From Planctobacterium marinum (GTDB taxonomy: Bacteria; Pseudomonadota; Gammaproteobacteria; Enterobacterales; Alteromonadaceae): a stretch of 64,000 nt of DNA. Position numbers and translations under genes: made by a program. Within the stretch, counting starts at the first letter, position 1. Every line of letters begins with the position of its first letter. The stretch lies in the NCBI RefSeq assembly GCF_036322805.1, contig NZ_AP027272.1, forward strand, positions 1,798,001 to 1,862,000, given 5' to 3'. Of this stretch, positions 55,247 to 64,000 are shown piece by piece. The notes below the pieces were generated by a model that was given only the letters and a program-made list of their open reading frames with translations, searched no databases and was not told where the DNA came from.

Positions 55247-56188
55247 TTAACTAAAATTTTGTCGCCATGCGCTTGGCTCTATACCAAACTTTCTTTTGAA
55301 TGCGCGCCTGAAACTGTCGGCTGAGGCATAACCTACCTGAAATGCCACAGATTTAATACTACTGCTGGAACGACTTAAAAAGATTTTCGCTTGTTCCAGG
55401 CGGATGTGCTCTAACCAATGTCTTGCACTCAGGTTGTGATGTTGTTTTACCAGCCGATTGAAGTGGCGCTCACTGAGTCCCTGGCTGTCGGCAAAATCCG
55501 ACACAGTGATTGGTTTGCTTAAATTATCCAGCAACCATTGATGGGCTTTTTTTAGCCGATTGTTATCAATACTCTGAAATTTAAGCGGATCGGAAAATTG
55601 ACTCTGATAACCAGAGCGTTTCAAGTAAGTTACCAGGTATTGCGCGGCAGAAGCGGCCACCTGAATACCATGATCCAGTTCAATAACATGTAACGCCAGG
55701 TCTATCCCGCTAAGCACCCCCGCAGAAGAGAAAAAGTTATCATTTTGCACAAACAAGCTGTCAGCACTGACCTTCAGGTGAGGGTACTGCCGCTGCAACT
55801 GCTCTGCATAATCCCAATGGGTGGTGACTTTCATGCCGTGCAATTGCGGCAAGTCAGCCACCAAAAATACGCCTGTACAAACACAGATCAGACGTGCTGT
55901 TTGGGAAAACTGTTGTACAAGCCAGGGTTTTAGAGTTTCTTTTATTTCCGGGGTTCTGGCGCCAGTGCCGCCGGGTATCACCAGAGTATCAAAACGTGGA
56001 GCCTCTTCAAGCAGGTAATCGCATTGAATAGTGATACCACTCTCACTAGCAATTTTCCTGGAGGGACCCACAACGCAGGTCTCGTAGGCCAAAGCGCCTT
56101 GCTGTTTTATCAGCGCAAAAGATTCAAGAGGCCCTACCAGGTCAAGCATCTGAATACCCTCATAGGCAACAAAACCAATTCGGTGCAT
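55247..56188 (-). CDS. GlxA-type AraC transcriptional regulator (DJ-1/PfpI fused)
   Basis: A 313-aa regulator. Residues about 1-180 form a DJ-1/PfpI (class I glutamine amidotransferase-like) ligand domain with VCTGVFLVA. The C-terminal AraC DNA-binding domain has two helix-turn-helices (SDFADSQGLSERHFNRLVKQ, then KSVAFQVGYASADSFRRAFK). It is divergent from metA with about 200 nt between starts, and upstream of the MOSC gene, its likely co-transcribed partner. Confidence 0.92.
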   Translation of the reverse strand: MHRIGFVAYEGIQMLDLVGPLESFALIKQQGALAYETCVVGPSRKIASESGITIQCDYLLEEAPRFDTLVIPGGTGARTPEIKETLKPWLVQQFSQTARLICVCTGVFLVADLPQLHGMKVTTHWDYAEQLQRQYPHLKVSADSLFVQNDNFFSSAGVLSGIDLALHVIELDHGIQVAASAAQYLVTYLKRSGYQSQFSDPLKFQSIDNNRLKKAHQWLLDNLSKPITVSDFADSQGLSERHFNRLVKQHHNLSARHWLEHIRLEQAKIFLSRSSSSIKSVAFQVGYASADSFRRAFKRKFGIEPSAWRQNFS

Positions 56189-56289
56189 TTGTTTAACAGT
56201 TCCCTTGGGCTGTAGGTTTGTGGATCAATATATATCAAACCGATACGTCTTTTTAGACTTTGATGCGACAAAATCAGACATTTCATTTT

Positions 56290-56321
56290 AGACGTCCAGA
56301 TGTTTAGACGTAAAGATGTTG
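56290..56321 (+). promoter_or_regulatory. Four tandem MetJ boxes upstream of metA
   Basis: Four contiguous 8-bp units resemble the MetJ consensus AGACGTCT: AGACGTCC (56290-56297), AGATGTTT (56298-56305), AGACGTAA (56306-56313) and AGATGTTG (56314-56321). The last overlaps a consensus -35 TTGACA (56319-56324). MetJ with S-adenosylmethionine should therefore block the metA promoter. A further partial ATACGTCT lies at 56243-56250. metJ itself is not in the window. Confidence 0.85.
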
Positions 56322-56389
56322 ACAAAAAAACAGTTTAAGGCACAATGCCTGAACGTTTATTTTCGTATCATTTGAGGTTGATAAATCTA

Positions 56390-57319
56390 ATGCCCATTCG
56401 AGTTCCCGCTGAATTGCCTGCCCAAGCTGTTTTAGACAAAGAGAATATCTTTGTGATGGATAGTGAGCGTGCTGCCATGCAGGATATTCGTCCGTTGGAA
56501 GTGGGTATTCTCAATCTCATGCCCAACAAAATTCAAACCGAAACGCAGCTTTGTCGTTTGTTGTCCAATACCCCACTGCAAATCAATGTAGATTTAATCC
56601 GCATTGATAATCATGTCTCAAAGCACACCCCGGAAGCGCACATGGACGCCTTTTATCACAACTTTGATGATATCGCACACAAGCGCTATGACGGCTTGAT
56701 TATTACCGGGGCGCCAGTAGCATTAGTAGCTTATGAAGAGATTTCCTATTGGGATAAAATCACCACTGTAATGGATTGGGCCCGGCGTCATGTGCAGTCT
56801 ACGCTATATCTTTGTTGGGCGGCGCATGCGGCTATGTATCACTTCCACGGTATTAATCGTCAGGTGCGAGAAGATAAGTTGTTTGGTGTGTTTGAGCATC
56901 AGGTAAACAAGCCATTAGATGAATTAGTGCGAGGCTTTGACGGTCGATTTTATGCGCCGCATTCTCGTTATGGTTACATCCCTGTTGAGCAATATGAATC
57001 TGTGCTGGGGCTGGATGTGTTAGCTGGTTCAGAGCAAACCGGTGCTTATATTGTGGCCTCGACAGACAAACGGCAGGTATTCCTCACTGGTCACCCTGAG
57101 TACGAGTTGCACACCTTGAACGACGAATACAAAAGGGATATTAACGCTGGCCTTGAAACTGCGGTGCCTGTGAATTATTTTGCTGAACCTGACAATCCAG
57201 AGTCTGAGCCAGTAATGAGCTGGCGCAGCCATGGTACATTGTTATATACCAACTGGTTGAATTACTATGTTTATCAGGTAACGCCGTACGATCTAAATGA
57301 TATCAGTAGCAGAGTTTAA
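56390..57319 (+). CDS. metA: Homoserine O-acyltransferase MetA
   Basis: A 309-aa enzyme from ATG 56390 (an upstream ATG at 56345 would add 15 residues and is not typical). Cys142 is the acyl acceptor (LYLCWAAHAAMYHF), and the C-terminal GHPEYELHTL supplies His and Glu. It makes O-acylhomoserine, the first committed step of methionine synthesis. The residue at position 111 that sets donor choice is Ala here (TGAPVALV), where Gly is associated with succinyl-CoA and Glu with acetyl-CoA. Four MetJ boxes lie upstream and metH follows. Confidence 0.95.
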   Translation: MPIRVPAELPAQAVLDKENIFVMDSERAAMQDIRPLEVGILNLMPNKIQTETQLCRLLSNTPLQINVDLIRIDNHVSKHTPEAHMDAFYHNFDDIAHKRYDGLIITGAPVALVAYEEISYWDKITTVMDWARRHVQSTLYLCWAAHAAMYHFHGINRQVREDKLFGVFEHQVNKPLDELVRGFDGRFYAPHSRYGYIPVEQYESVLGLDVLAGSEQTGAYIVASTDKRQVFLTGHPEYELHTLNDEYKRDINAGLETAVPVNYFAEPDNPESEPVMSWRSHGTLLYTNWLNYYVYQVTPYDLNDISSRV

Positions 57320-57409
57320 TCTGGCTACAGATTTCGAAGTTTATTGTTTCTGCAAATCAACCAAGCGTCTGATTGATCACAGACACCTAATCGAATTAAT
57401 GAGTTTTTT

Positions 57410-58462
57410 ATGAGCGATAAAACGCAACAAATTCTGACATTACTAAAAGAGCGAATTCTGATCCTGGATGGTGCCATGGGCACAATGATCCAGCGTCACA
57501 ACTTGGAAGAGCAGGATTATCGCGGCGAGCGTTTTGCTGACTGGCCATCGGATCTTAAAGGCAATAATGACCTGTTGGTATTAACTCAGCCAGAAGTGAT
57601 CCGCAAAATTCATGGGCAATATCTGGAAGCCGGTGCGGATATCCTTGAAACCAATACCTTCAACGCCACCAGTATCTCTATGGCGGATTACAATATGGAA
57701 TCCCTTGTCACTGAAATCAATGTTGAAGCGGCGCGATTAGCGCGCCAGGCAGCCGATGAATACAGCGCGAAAACGCCAGATAAACCTCGCTTTGTGGCCG
57801 GGGTTTTGGGACCAACTAACAGAACGGCGTCAATTTCTCCAGATGTGAACGATCCGGGTTATCGCAATATTAGCTTTGACCAGCTTGTTAAAGCCTATAA
57901 AGAAGCCACTCACGGCCTTATTAAGGGTGGTTCTGATTTTATTTTGATAGAGACTATCTTTGATACCCTGAACGCCAAAGCGGCGGCATTCGCAGTGGAT
58001 GAAGTGTTTGAGGAGCTAGGTTATAAGTTGCCGGTAATGATCTCAGGTACCATCACGGATGCTTCCGGCAGAACGCTGTCAGGGCAAACCGCAGAGGCGT
58101 TTTATTATTCGCTGCGTCATATACAGCCGGTATCGTTCGGTCTTAATTGTGCGCTTGGTCCCGATTTATTGCGCCAATACGTAAAAGAAATCTCCGATGT
58201 TGCCGATTGCCATATTTCTGCGCACCCCAATGCAGGTTTACCCAATGAATTTGGTGAATATGACATGGAAGGGCCTGAAATGGCGTCTCATATCAAAGAA
58301 TGGGCGCAATCAGGTCTGGTGAATATTGTGGGTGGTTGTTGCGGCTCTTCCCCCGAGCATATTCGCTCTATCGCACAAGCGGTTTCCGACATCGCACCGC
58401 GAACTCTGCCAGATAACGAAGTAAAAATGCGTTTGTCCGGACTTGAGCCCTTTATCCATTAA
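57410..58462 (+). CDS. Methionine synthase, homocysteine-binding part (split MetH N-half)
   Basis: A 350-aa protein equal to the homocysteine S-methyltransferase module of MetH. It has [14 protein letters not shown] at the start and the zinc cysteines in [10 protein letters not shown] and GGCCGSSP. In other bacteria this is the first quarter of a roughly 1220-residue cobalamin-dependent enzyme. The partner gene starts 26 nt later and supplies the remaining domains, and 350 plus 873 residues make a complete MetH. Start at ATG 57410 with no strong ribosome site. A dyad around 57365-57387 precedes it. Confidence 0.92.
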   Translation: MSDKTQQILTLLKERILILDGAMGTMIQRHNLEEQDYRGERFADWPSDLKGNNDLLVLTQPEVIRKIHGQYLEAGADILETNTFNATSISMADYNMESLVTEINVEAARLARQAADEYSAKTPDKPRFVAGVLGPTNRTASISPDVNDPGYRNISFDQLVKAYKEATHGLIKGGSDFILIETIFDTLNAKAAAFAVDEVFEELGYKLPVMISGTITDASGRTLSGQTAEAFYYSLRHIQPVSFGLNCALGPDLLRQYVKEISDVADCHISAHPNAGLPNEFGEYDMEGPEMASHIKEWAQSGLVNIVGGCCGSSPEHIRSIAQAVSDIAPRTLPDNEVKMRLSGLEPFIH

Positions 58463-58488
58463 GACGTACGCAAAGAGAGACGAAGAAT

Positions 58489-61110
58489 ATGAATCAAGCA
58501 TCATCAACATTTGTCAACATTGGCGAGCGCACTAATGTAACGGGATCAGCGCGGTTTAAGCGATTAATCCTGGAAGGTGATTACGAAACCGCACTGGACG
58601 TTGCAAGGCAACAGGTAGAGAGCGGGGCTCAGGTTATCGACATCAATATGGATGAAGCCATGTTAGATTCAGAGGCAGCGATGCAGCGCTTCCTGAACCT
58701 GATCGCATCTGAACCCGATATCGCGCGCGTGCCTATCATGATCGACTCCTCAAAATGGTCAGTCATAGAAACAGGCCTAAAGTGTGTACAAGGTAAAGCC
58801 ATTGTTAACTCCATCAGCCTGAAAGAAGGCGAAGCACCATTTCTGGAGCAGGCCAAAAAAATTAAGCGCTATGGCGCCGCTACGGTGGTAATGGCCTTCG
58901 ATGAAGTCGGACAGGCAGATACTGAGGAGCGTAAATTTGAAATTTGTGAGCGCTCCTACAAGCTGTTAACGGAGAAAGTGGGCTTTCCGGCAGAAGACAT
59001 TATTTTTGATCCCAATATCTTTGCGGTTGCGACAGGGATTGAAGAGCACAATAATTACGCAGTGGATTTTATTGAGGCCACCAGACGGATCAAACAAAAT
59101 CTACCCCATGCCCATGTTTCGGGCGGCTTGTCCAATATTTCTTTTTCTTTTCGAGGCAATAATCCGGTGCGCGAAGCGATGCATTCGGTGTTCTTGTATC
59201 ACGCTATTAAGGCGGGTATGGACATGGCGATTGTTAATGCCGGACAACTGGAGGTTTACGACGAGATCCCAGACGAGCTACGCAAGGCGGTAGAAGATGT
59301 CATCTTGAATCGCCATCCGGATGCTACGGAGATTCTGGTAAATCTGGCACCTAAATACAATGGTGATGGTAAAGAAGCGGTAAAAGAAGATTTGAGCTGG
59401 CGGGAACAGCCAGTGAATAAGCGACTTGAACATGCGCTGGTAAAAGGTATTACGGATTACATCGTTGAAGATACCGAAGAGGCACGACTGAACGCCGAGC
59501 GGCCACTACATGTTATCGAGGGGCCGTTAATGGACGGCATGAACGTGGTCGGTGACTTGTTTGGCGAAGGTAAGATGTTTTTGCCCCAGGTGGTGAAATC
59601 AGCGCGCGTCATGAAAAAAGCCGTCGCGCACCTTGAGCCTTATATTGAGGCCGAAAAAGAAGAGGGTGCCACCAACGGTAAAATCCTGTTGGCCACGGTT
59701 AAAGGAGATGTGCACGACATTGGTAAAAACATCGTGGGCGTGGTGCTGCAATGTAACAACTACGACATCATCGACCTCGGTGTGATGGTGCCTTGCGCCA
59801 CCATTTTGCAGGAAGCTAAAAAACACAATGTCGATATTATTGGGTTATCTGGACTCATTACTCCCTCGTTAGATGAGATGGTGTTTGTCGCTAAGGAGAT
59901 GGAGCGACTGGGTTTTGATATACCATTATTGATTGGTGGGGCGACTACCTCTAAAGCCCATACGGCAGTTAAAATTGAACAAAACTACAGTCATCCTGTG
60001 GCTTATGTGTCCAACGCCTCCAGAGCGGTGGGGGTTTGCCAGAAGCTATTGTCTGCCACCCATAAAGCTGACTATGTGACGCAATTGCAAAAAGAATACG
60101 ATACCGTCAGAGAGCAGCACGCTCGCAAGAAACCCCGCTCTAAGCCTGTCTCTTTGCAGCAAGCTCGGGGTAATAAAGTGTCCGTCGATTGGCAAAACTA
60201 TCAGCCGCCTGTTCCCGTTAGGCTGGGGGTTGAAAGCGTACAAGCGGATATCGCTACACTGCGTGAATACATCGACTGGACACCGTTTTTTATGACCTGG
60301 TCATTGGCAGGTAAATATCCCCGTATATTGCAAGACGAAGTAGTGGGCCAGGAAGCCCAAAAACTATTTGCTGATGCTAATGCCTTGCTCGATGAAGTGC
60401 AGGCTTCTGGTAGTTTGACGGCCAAGGGCGTTTATGGGTTATTTCCGGCAAACTCGCTGGATGATGATATACAAATTTTTACTGATGAATCTCGTGATTC
60501 GCTGTTGGCCACCAGTTGTCACTTACGTCAGCAAACGGACAAGGGCAGTAACCCTAATTATTGTTTGAGCGATTTTGTGGCACCTAAAGATTCCGCTGTG
60601 GCTGATTATGTTGGTGCCTTTGCAGTGACCGCGGGTATCGGCGAAGAAGAGCTGGCCAACGGCTATAAAGAAGCCGGGGATGACTACAACGCCATTATGA
60701 TCCAGGCCATTGCAGACCGACTTGCCGAGGCATTTGCTGAGTACCTGCATCAACAGGTTCGAAAAGTGCATTGGGGTTTTGCGCCTGATGAGGAGCTGGA
60801 CAATGACGCATTGATCCGCGAAAAATACCAAGGCATTCGTCCTGCACCGGGTTATGCCGCTTGTCCTGAACACACCGAAAAACAGGTGATTTGGGATTTG
60901 TTAAACGCCGAGCAAAATACCGGTATGAAGCTTACCGAAAGCTACGCTATGTGGCCGGGCGCTTCAGTGTCGGGCTGGTATTTTTCCCACCCTGATTCTC
61001 GCTATTTTGCCGTTGCGCAAATACAACAAGATCAGTTGCAAGATTATGCTCAGCGTAAGGGCATGAGTGTCGAAGAAGCGGAGCGCTGGTTAGCGCCTAA
61101 TCTATCTTGA
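58489..61110 (+). CDS. Methionine synthase, pterin/cobalamin/activation part (split MetH C-part)
   Basis: An 873-aa protein. The pterin-binding domain begins at once ([20 protein letters not shown]), followed by the cobalamin cap and the B12-binding domain with [10 protein letters not shown], then the activation domain with [15 protein letters not shown], which binds S-adenosylmethionine. It transfers the methyl of methyltetrahydrofolate to homocysteine through cobalamin in the cytosol, together with the 57410 product. ATG 58489 has AGAGAGACGAAG upstream. The peptide deformylase gene starts 17 nt after its stop. Confidence 0.94.
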   Translation: MNQASSTFVNIGERTNVTGSARFKRLILEGDYETALDVARQQVESGAQVIDINMDEAMLDSEAAMQRFLNLIASEPDIARVPIMIDSSKWSVIETGLKCVQGKAIVNSISLKEGEAPFLEQAKKIKRYGAATVVMAFDEVGQADTEERKFEICERSYKLLTEKVGFPAEDIIFDPNIFAVATGIEEHNNYAVDFIEATRRIKQNLPHAHVSGGLSNISFSFRGNNPVREAMHSVFLYHAIKAGMDMAIVNAGQLEVYDEIPDELRKAVEDVILNRHPDATEILVNLAPKYNGDGKEAVKEDLSWREQPVNKRLEHALVKGITDYIVEDTEEARLNAERPLHVIEGPLMDGMNVVGDLFGEGKMFLPQVVKSARVMKKAVAHLEPYIEAEKEEGATNGKILLATVKGDVHDIGKNIVGVVLQCNNYDIIDLGVMVPCATILQEAKKHNVDIIGLSGLITPSLDEMVFVAKEMERLGFDIPLLIGGATTSKAHTAVKIEQNYSHPVAYVSNASRAVGVCQKLLSATHKADYVTQLQKEYDTVREQHARKKPRSKPVSLQQARGNKVSVDWQNYQPPVPVRLGVESVQADIATLREYIDWTPFFMTWSLAGKYPRILQDEVVGQEAQKLFADANALLDEVQASGSLTAKGVYGLFPANSLDDDIQIFTDESRDSLLATSCHLRQQTDKGSNPNYCLSDFVAPKDSAVADYVGAFAVTAGIGEEELANGYKEAGDDYNAIMIQAIADRLAEAFAEYLHQQVRKVHWGFAPDEELDNDALIREKYQGIRPAPGYAACPEHTEKQVIWDLLNAEQNTGMKLTESYAMWPGASVSGWYFSHPDSRYFAVAQIQQDQLQDYAQRKGMSVEEAERWLAPNLS

Positions 61111-61127
61111 CCTGTAGGAGTGATGAA

Positions 61128-61673
61128 ATGAGTGAATTTGAAAACTATCCAGGTGCGCTACACATAGCAAAACTCGGCGAGCCGGTATTGCGCAAGGCGG
61201 CTGTGCCCGTACAGCATTTTGATGAATCACTGCATAATTTTGTGGCTAGCTTGCAAACCAAAATGACCGAAGCTGGTGGTGTTGGCATTGCTGCGCCGCA
61301 AGTTTTCTGTGCTCGACAAATCATGATCATCGCTTCAAAGCCCAACAAGCGCTATCCGGACGCGCCGGATATGGAGCCGCTGGTGGTGATAAATCCTCGT
61401 ATAATCGCAAAGTCCAAGGATAATATTGTGGATTGGGAAGGTTGCTTGAGCATTCCCGGTATTCGCGGTCAGGTTCCACGAGCTGATTGGGTGGAAGTGT
61501 TCTTTCAAAATATCGATGGCGAAGTGCAAAGGCGCCGTTTCGATGGCTTTTTAGCGCGCATCTTTTTACATGAATACGATCACCTGATTGGGCGTGCCTG
61601 GATAGACTCGGTGCAAGATAATCGCAATATTATCAGCGAGGATGTCTATTTAAATCAGGTTGCTGCGGCCTGA
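61128..61673 (+). CDS. Peptide deformylase
   Basis: A 181-aa deformylase with all three motifs: GVGIAAPQ (51-58), WEGCLS (103-108) and HEYDH (148-152), giving Cys and two His metal ligands and the catalytic Glu. It removes the formyl group from N-terminal methionine of new proteins. ATG 61128 lies 7 nt from AGGAG (61116-61120). Because it sits with metH and not with fmt, it is probably a second copy, but this cannot be checked here. No metal-site residue is missing. Confidence 0.93.
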   Translation: MSEFENYPGALHIAKLGEPVLRKAAVPVQHFDESLHNFVASLQTKMTEAGGVGIAAPQVFCARQIMIIASKPNKRYPDAPDMEPLVVINPRIIAKSKDNIVDWEGCLSIPGIRGQVPRADWVEVFFQNIDGEVQRRRFDGFLARIFLHEYDHLIGRAWIDSVQDNRNIISEDVYLNQVAAA

Positions 61674-61687
61674 GTAAAAATAAAAGG

Positions 61688-62845
61688 CTATCTTGTTTGG
61701 GACTTATTGCGCCAATAGGTAGCTAATGTTGAGCCGGTAATATTTTGCACTGGACTGAAAAAGGCAGGGGCCAGTCCCATGCTGGCCAGTTTATTCATGG
61801 CTAGCGCTATGCCAGAGGCGAGCCCGGAGTTTTGCATACCTACTTCAAAAGCAATGCTTCGGGCGTCTTGTTCTTCAAGTTTAAGGAGTTTTGCAGCACC
61901 GTAGCCCAAGGCAAAACCCAGCAGATTGTGTAGTAGCACAATAAGTATTAACACCATGCCAATATTCATAATCGCCGTCTGACCTGCAGCGACAATGATG
62001 GCAATAATAACCACAATTCCCACCATTGATACCAGTGGCATTGTGCGATTGATAATTGCTACTTTATGACGCATCAGACGGTTAACTATCAATCCCGCCA
62101 CCACAGGCAAAATAACAATTTTAAGCATACTAAAAAACATGGCGAGTGCGTCAATCTCCACTAATTCATCGGCCAATAGTCGCATTAAAAGTGGTGTTAT
62201 AAATGGTGCTATCAGAGTGGCTATGGCAGTTAGGGTCAGTGAGAGGGCAACATTGGCTTTGGCGACAAAAGCCATAACGTTTGAAGCAAGGCCGCTGGGT
62301 GAACAACCAACAAGAATAATACCCGCTGCGATTTCCGAGGGTAAATTCGACAAATAAGCCAACAAAAAGCCCATCAATGGCATTAGGGTGAATTGACAAA
62401 TCAACCCCACAGAAACTGCTTTAGGCATGGCAATTACCCGCGCAAAATCACTGAGGCTGATGGTACACCCCATGCCAAACATAATGACCATAAGTAGCGG
62501 GATGATCAGGCTTTTTGTTTCAAAGCTGCCCAATTGCAAAATACTTTCTGGGAACAATAACCCCAAAGCAAACGCCACAAAAACCCATAAAGTAAAAACA
62601 CTATCTCGCAGTTTTTCTATTTGATGCAAGGCCAAACTCAGCAAGATAAGGCCCCCCAAAACGGCAGAAAACGCTGAATCTGGTGCGGCCATCTCAAATC
62701 CAAAAATAGCGGCCATAATAAAACTGGCAATAGCTGCCAATAGGAAGTTTTTCGATGTTTTCGGAATTTTCACTAAATAGCTTTTGATATTGCTGCATTG
62801 AGTCTCTAATCTAGCAGAACCAGATTGTGAGAAAAAGCCCGCCAT
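61688..62845 (-). CDS. Bile acid:sodium symporter (BASS) family protein
   Basis: A 385-aa membrane protein with about ten helices and the BASS signatures GMGCTISLSDFARV, LVGCSPSGLASNVMAFVAKANVALS and AFEVGMQNSGLASGIALAM. These proteins take up organic anions with sodium; the substrate is unknown. The start is uncertain: ATG 62845 is used here, with other candidates at 62851 and GTG 62773. It is divergent from the cupin gene at 62844, and the two ATGs share the CCATGG palindrome. Confidence 0.88.
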   Translation of the reverse strand: MAGFFSQSGSARLETQCSNIKSYLVKIPKTSKNFLLAAIASFIMAAIFGFEMAAPDSAFSAVLGGLILLSLALHQIEKLRDSVFTLWVFVAFALGLLFPESILQLGSFETKSLIIPLLMVIMFGMGCTISLSDFARVIAMPKAVSVGLICQFTLMPLMGFLLAYLSNLPSEIAAGIILVGCSPSGLASNVMAFVAKANVALSLTLTAIATLIAPFITPLLMRLLADELVEIDALAMFFSMLKIVILPVVAGLIVNRLMRHKVAIINRTMPLVSMVGIVVIIAIIVAAGQTAIMNIGMVLILIVLLHNLLGFALGYGAAKLLKLEEQDARSIAFEVGMQNSGLASGIALAMNKLASMGLAPAFFSPVQNITGSTLATYWRNKSQTR

Positions 62846-63338
62846 GGACATTAAACTGTTTAACAATCAGATGTTTGCAAAACTTGATGAAAGCGCAAAA
62901 AGCAGCGTTCGCAGGCGCAGCAATTGCAATATTCACGAGGATTATCAGGCTTCAGTGCAGCGCCTGTTTATCACCTTATATCCGGACTCCTATGTACGAC
63001 CTCACAAACATGTTCAGTATGATAAATGGGAGTTTTTTCTGATGATCTCAGGGGAAATCGCATTTCTATTGTTTGATGATTCAGGCGTTTGCACCCATCG
63101 TTATCACCTCAGTGCGACAGGGGAGAACAAAGGCTTGGAGATCCCCTCTGGTGTATGGCATGCGGCCGTTCCACTGGAACAGCCTGCAACGTTTTTTGAA
63201 GTTAAGCAAGGACCTTACATAGCCATGGACGACAAAGGCTTCGCGTCATGGGCACCGCAAGAGGGGGATACCTCAGTACCTGATTTTCTGGCCAGATTAA
63301 AACACATTCAACCCGGTGAATCAGTGGGTGGGCTTTAA
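62844..63338 (+). CDS. WbuC-family cupin protein
   Basis: A 164-aa cupin-fold metalloprotein. It carries RRRSNCNIHEDYQASVQRLF (N-terminal WbuC part) and the cupin motifs RPHKHVQYDKWEFFLMISGE and IPSGVWHAAVPLE, with His ligands. WbuC-like proteins occur in polysaccharide and other loci, but no such cluster is here. ATG 62844 shares the CCATGG palindrome with the divergent transporter start. The next gene, CtlX-like, is convergent and begins 2 nt beyond the stop. Confidence 0.88.
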   Translation: MDIKLFNNQMFAKLDESAKSSVRRRSNCNIHEDYQASVQRLFITLYPDSYVRPHKHVQYDKWEFFLMISGEIAFLLFDDSGVCTHRYHLSATGENKGLEIPSGVWHAAVPLEQPATFFEVKQGPYIAMDDKGFASWAPQEGDTSVPDFLARLKHIQPGESVGGL

Positions 63339-63340
63339 TT

Positions 63341-64000
63341 TTAGCGTCTCGATAGATGCACGCCAGCGAGCATACAGCGCACGGAGCCGCCCGCCAGCTC
63401 TAATATTGAGACGTCTAAGGGCAGTAAACTCACGCTTTGTTCAAGTTGCTGGATCTGATTTTTAGATAGCGCATCAAAAGCGGTTTGGGATATTGCTAGT
63501 AATCGACCTTGATTGCCTTGCAGCTCAAGTGCATTGCCACAAAATTGGTTAACCTGCGTTTCACTCAGAGAGATAACTTGTCGGCCACTGTCTTCAAATC
63601 GCGCTATTATTTCCTGGCGCCTGGCCTCATCAGTCATCATATCGAATCCTGCCATGACAAAATCGGTGCCGATGCACATCAGCACATTGGTGTGATAAAT
63701 CGCTGAACCTGTGCTGTCGGATGCCGCGAATACCATAGGCTCAAAATTAAAATGTGAGCAAAAGCGCTCCAACGCGATAGAGTCTGTTCGATTAGATTTT
63801 GCAGCATATGCCACTCGCTCCAGGTGATCCAGTACCATGGCTCCTGTGCCTTCAAGGAAAATGTTGTCATATTCCAGGCCGGAGTAATCCACAACGTCTT
63901 GTACCCGATATTCAGACTTTAGCATTTCAATAATATCTTGCCGACGTTCTTTGCGTCGATTTGGTGCGAACATTGGATAGATGGCGATATGTCCCCCTGC
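63341..64000 (-). CDS. CtlX-like citrulline/arginine hydrolase, partial
   Basis: The reading frame continues in frame past the right end, so the N-terminal part is missing. The remaining 219 residues (GHIAIYPMFAPNRRKERR at the start) include LEGTGAMVLDHLER, IYHTNVLMCIG and the catalytic Cys in GGSVRCMLAGVHL. This is the amidinotransferase/arginine-deiminase fold as in CtlX, a citrulline-using hydrolase. The substrate is inferred from the family only. It is convergent with the WbuC gene. Confidence 0.85.
   Translation of the reverse strand, partial: AGGHIAIYPMFAPNRRKERRQDIIEMLKSEYRVQDVVDYSGLEYDNIFLEGTGAMVLDHLERVAYAAKSNRTDSIALERFCSHFNFEPMVFAASDSTGSAIYHTNVLMCIGTDFVMAGFDMMTDEARRQEIIARFEDSGRQVISLSETQVNQFCGNALELQGNQGRLLAISQTAFDALSKNQIQQLEQSVSLLPLDVSILELAGGSVRCMLAGVHLSRR

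Noticed and set aside
56345-56389. Longer start for metA
   Set aside because: The extra 15 residues are not in the family, and the predicted promoter -10 overlaps this ATG; ATG 56390 gives the standard start and Cys142 numbering.
57320-57409. Possible cobalamin or SAM riboswitch before split metH
   Set aside because: The gap is only 90 nt and shows just a short GTCTG-CAGAC dyad, too small for either riboswitch.
1-64000. CRISPR arrays, tRNA or rRNA genes, prophage or transposase genes
   Set aside because: No regularly spaced repeats, no cloverleaf or rRNA signatures, and no integrase, transposase or phage structural proteins were found.

Overview
The window looks like chromosomal DNA of a marine gammaproteobacterium, most likely of the Alteromonadales (Alteromonas/Glaciecola-like). 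This rests on conserved enteric-type neighbourhoods (ycgL / MltB-type transglycosylase / ycgM / ycgN; fadR-nhaB-dsbB), MetJ boxes, FadR-type operators, phasins, several TonB receptors and orphan periplasmic binding proteins. No rRNA, tRNA, CRISPR array, insertion sequence or prophage was seen. Both ends cut genes: a YoaA helicase C-terminus on the left and a CtlX-like hydrolase on the right.

Left part (1-8.6 kb): housekeeping genes yoaA', tsaB, a small unknown gene, an Slp-type lipoprotein, an alpha/beta hydrolase, fadD with a FadR-type site, rnd, ycgL, a lytic transglycosylase, a fumarylacetoacetate-hydrolase-family gene and ycgN. 8.9-16.6 kb: an ECF sigma/FecR cell-surface signalling unit set between two paralogous TonB receptors. 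Only the downstream receptor carries the STN signalling domain.

16.7-23.4 kb: dsbB, nhaB, fadR, two phasins, a diguanylate cyclase and a periplasmic binding protein. 23.5-29 kb: an RND efflux pump with a divergent LysR regulator. 29-32 kb: a DUF3336 patatin and a DUF445 membrane protein. 32-38.2 kb: a light-repair island of four photolyase/cryptochrome genes in two divergent pairs (an unassigned member, Cry-DASH, CPD photolyase, iron-sulfur 6-4-type photolyase), plus a short DUF2256 zinc-ribbon gene at 38006-38152. A PAS chemoreceptor follows.

39.9-48.3 kb: an unknown gene with an apparent N-terminal frameshift, a PEBP protein, an orphan ParA, a TetR regulator next to a wax-ester/triacylglycerol synthase, small secreted and membrane proteins, and an apparently autoregulated membrane-protein/XRE pair. 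48.4-56.2 kb: an HMG-CoA reductase with an unusual N-terminal domain, a GNAT, M23 and M20 peptidases, a sulfotransferase remnant, a MOSC protein and a GlxA-type regulator. 56.3-61.7 kb: methionine genes, with metA behind four MetJ boxes and metH split into two genes that together have the length of normal MetH, followed by a peptide deformylase. The window ends with a BASS transporter, a WbuC cupin and the cut CtlX gene.

Two themes recur. One is lipid and carbon storage: fadD, fadR with its own FadR-like site, two phasins, wax-ester synthase, patatin. The other is light and DNA repair. The least explained signals are the photolyase island with its long-spaced inverted repeat, the receptor/anti-sigma duplication, a candidate small RNA near 51.6 kb, the HMG-CoA reductase N-terminal domain, and terminator hairpins placed directly against start codons.
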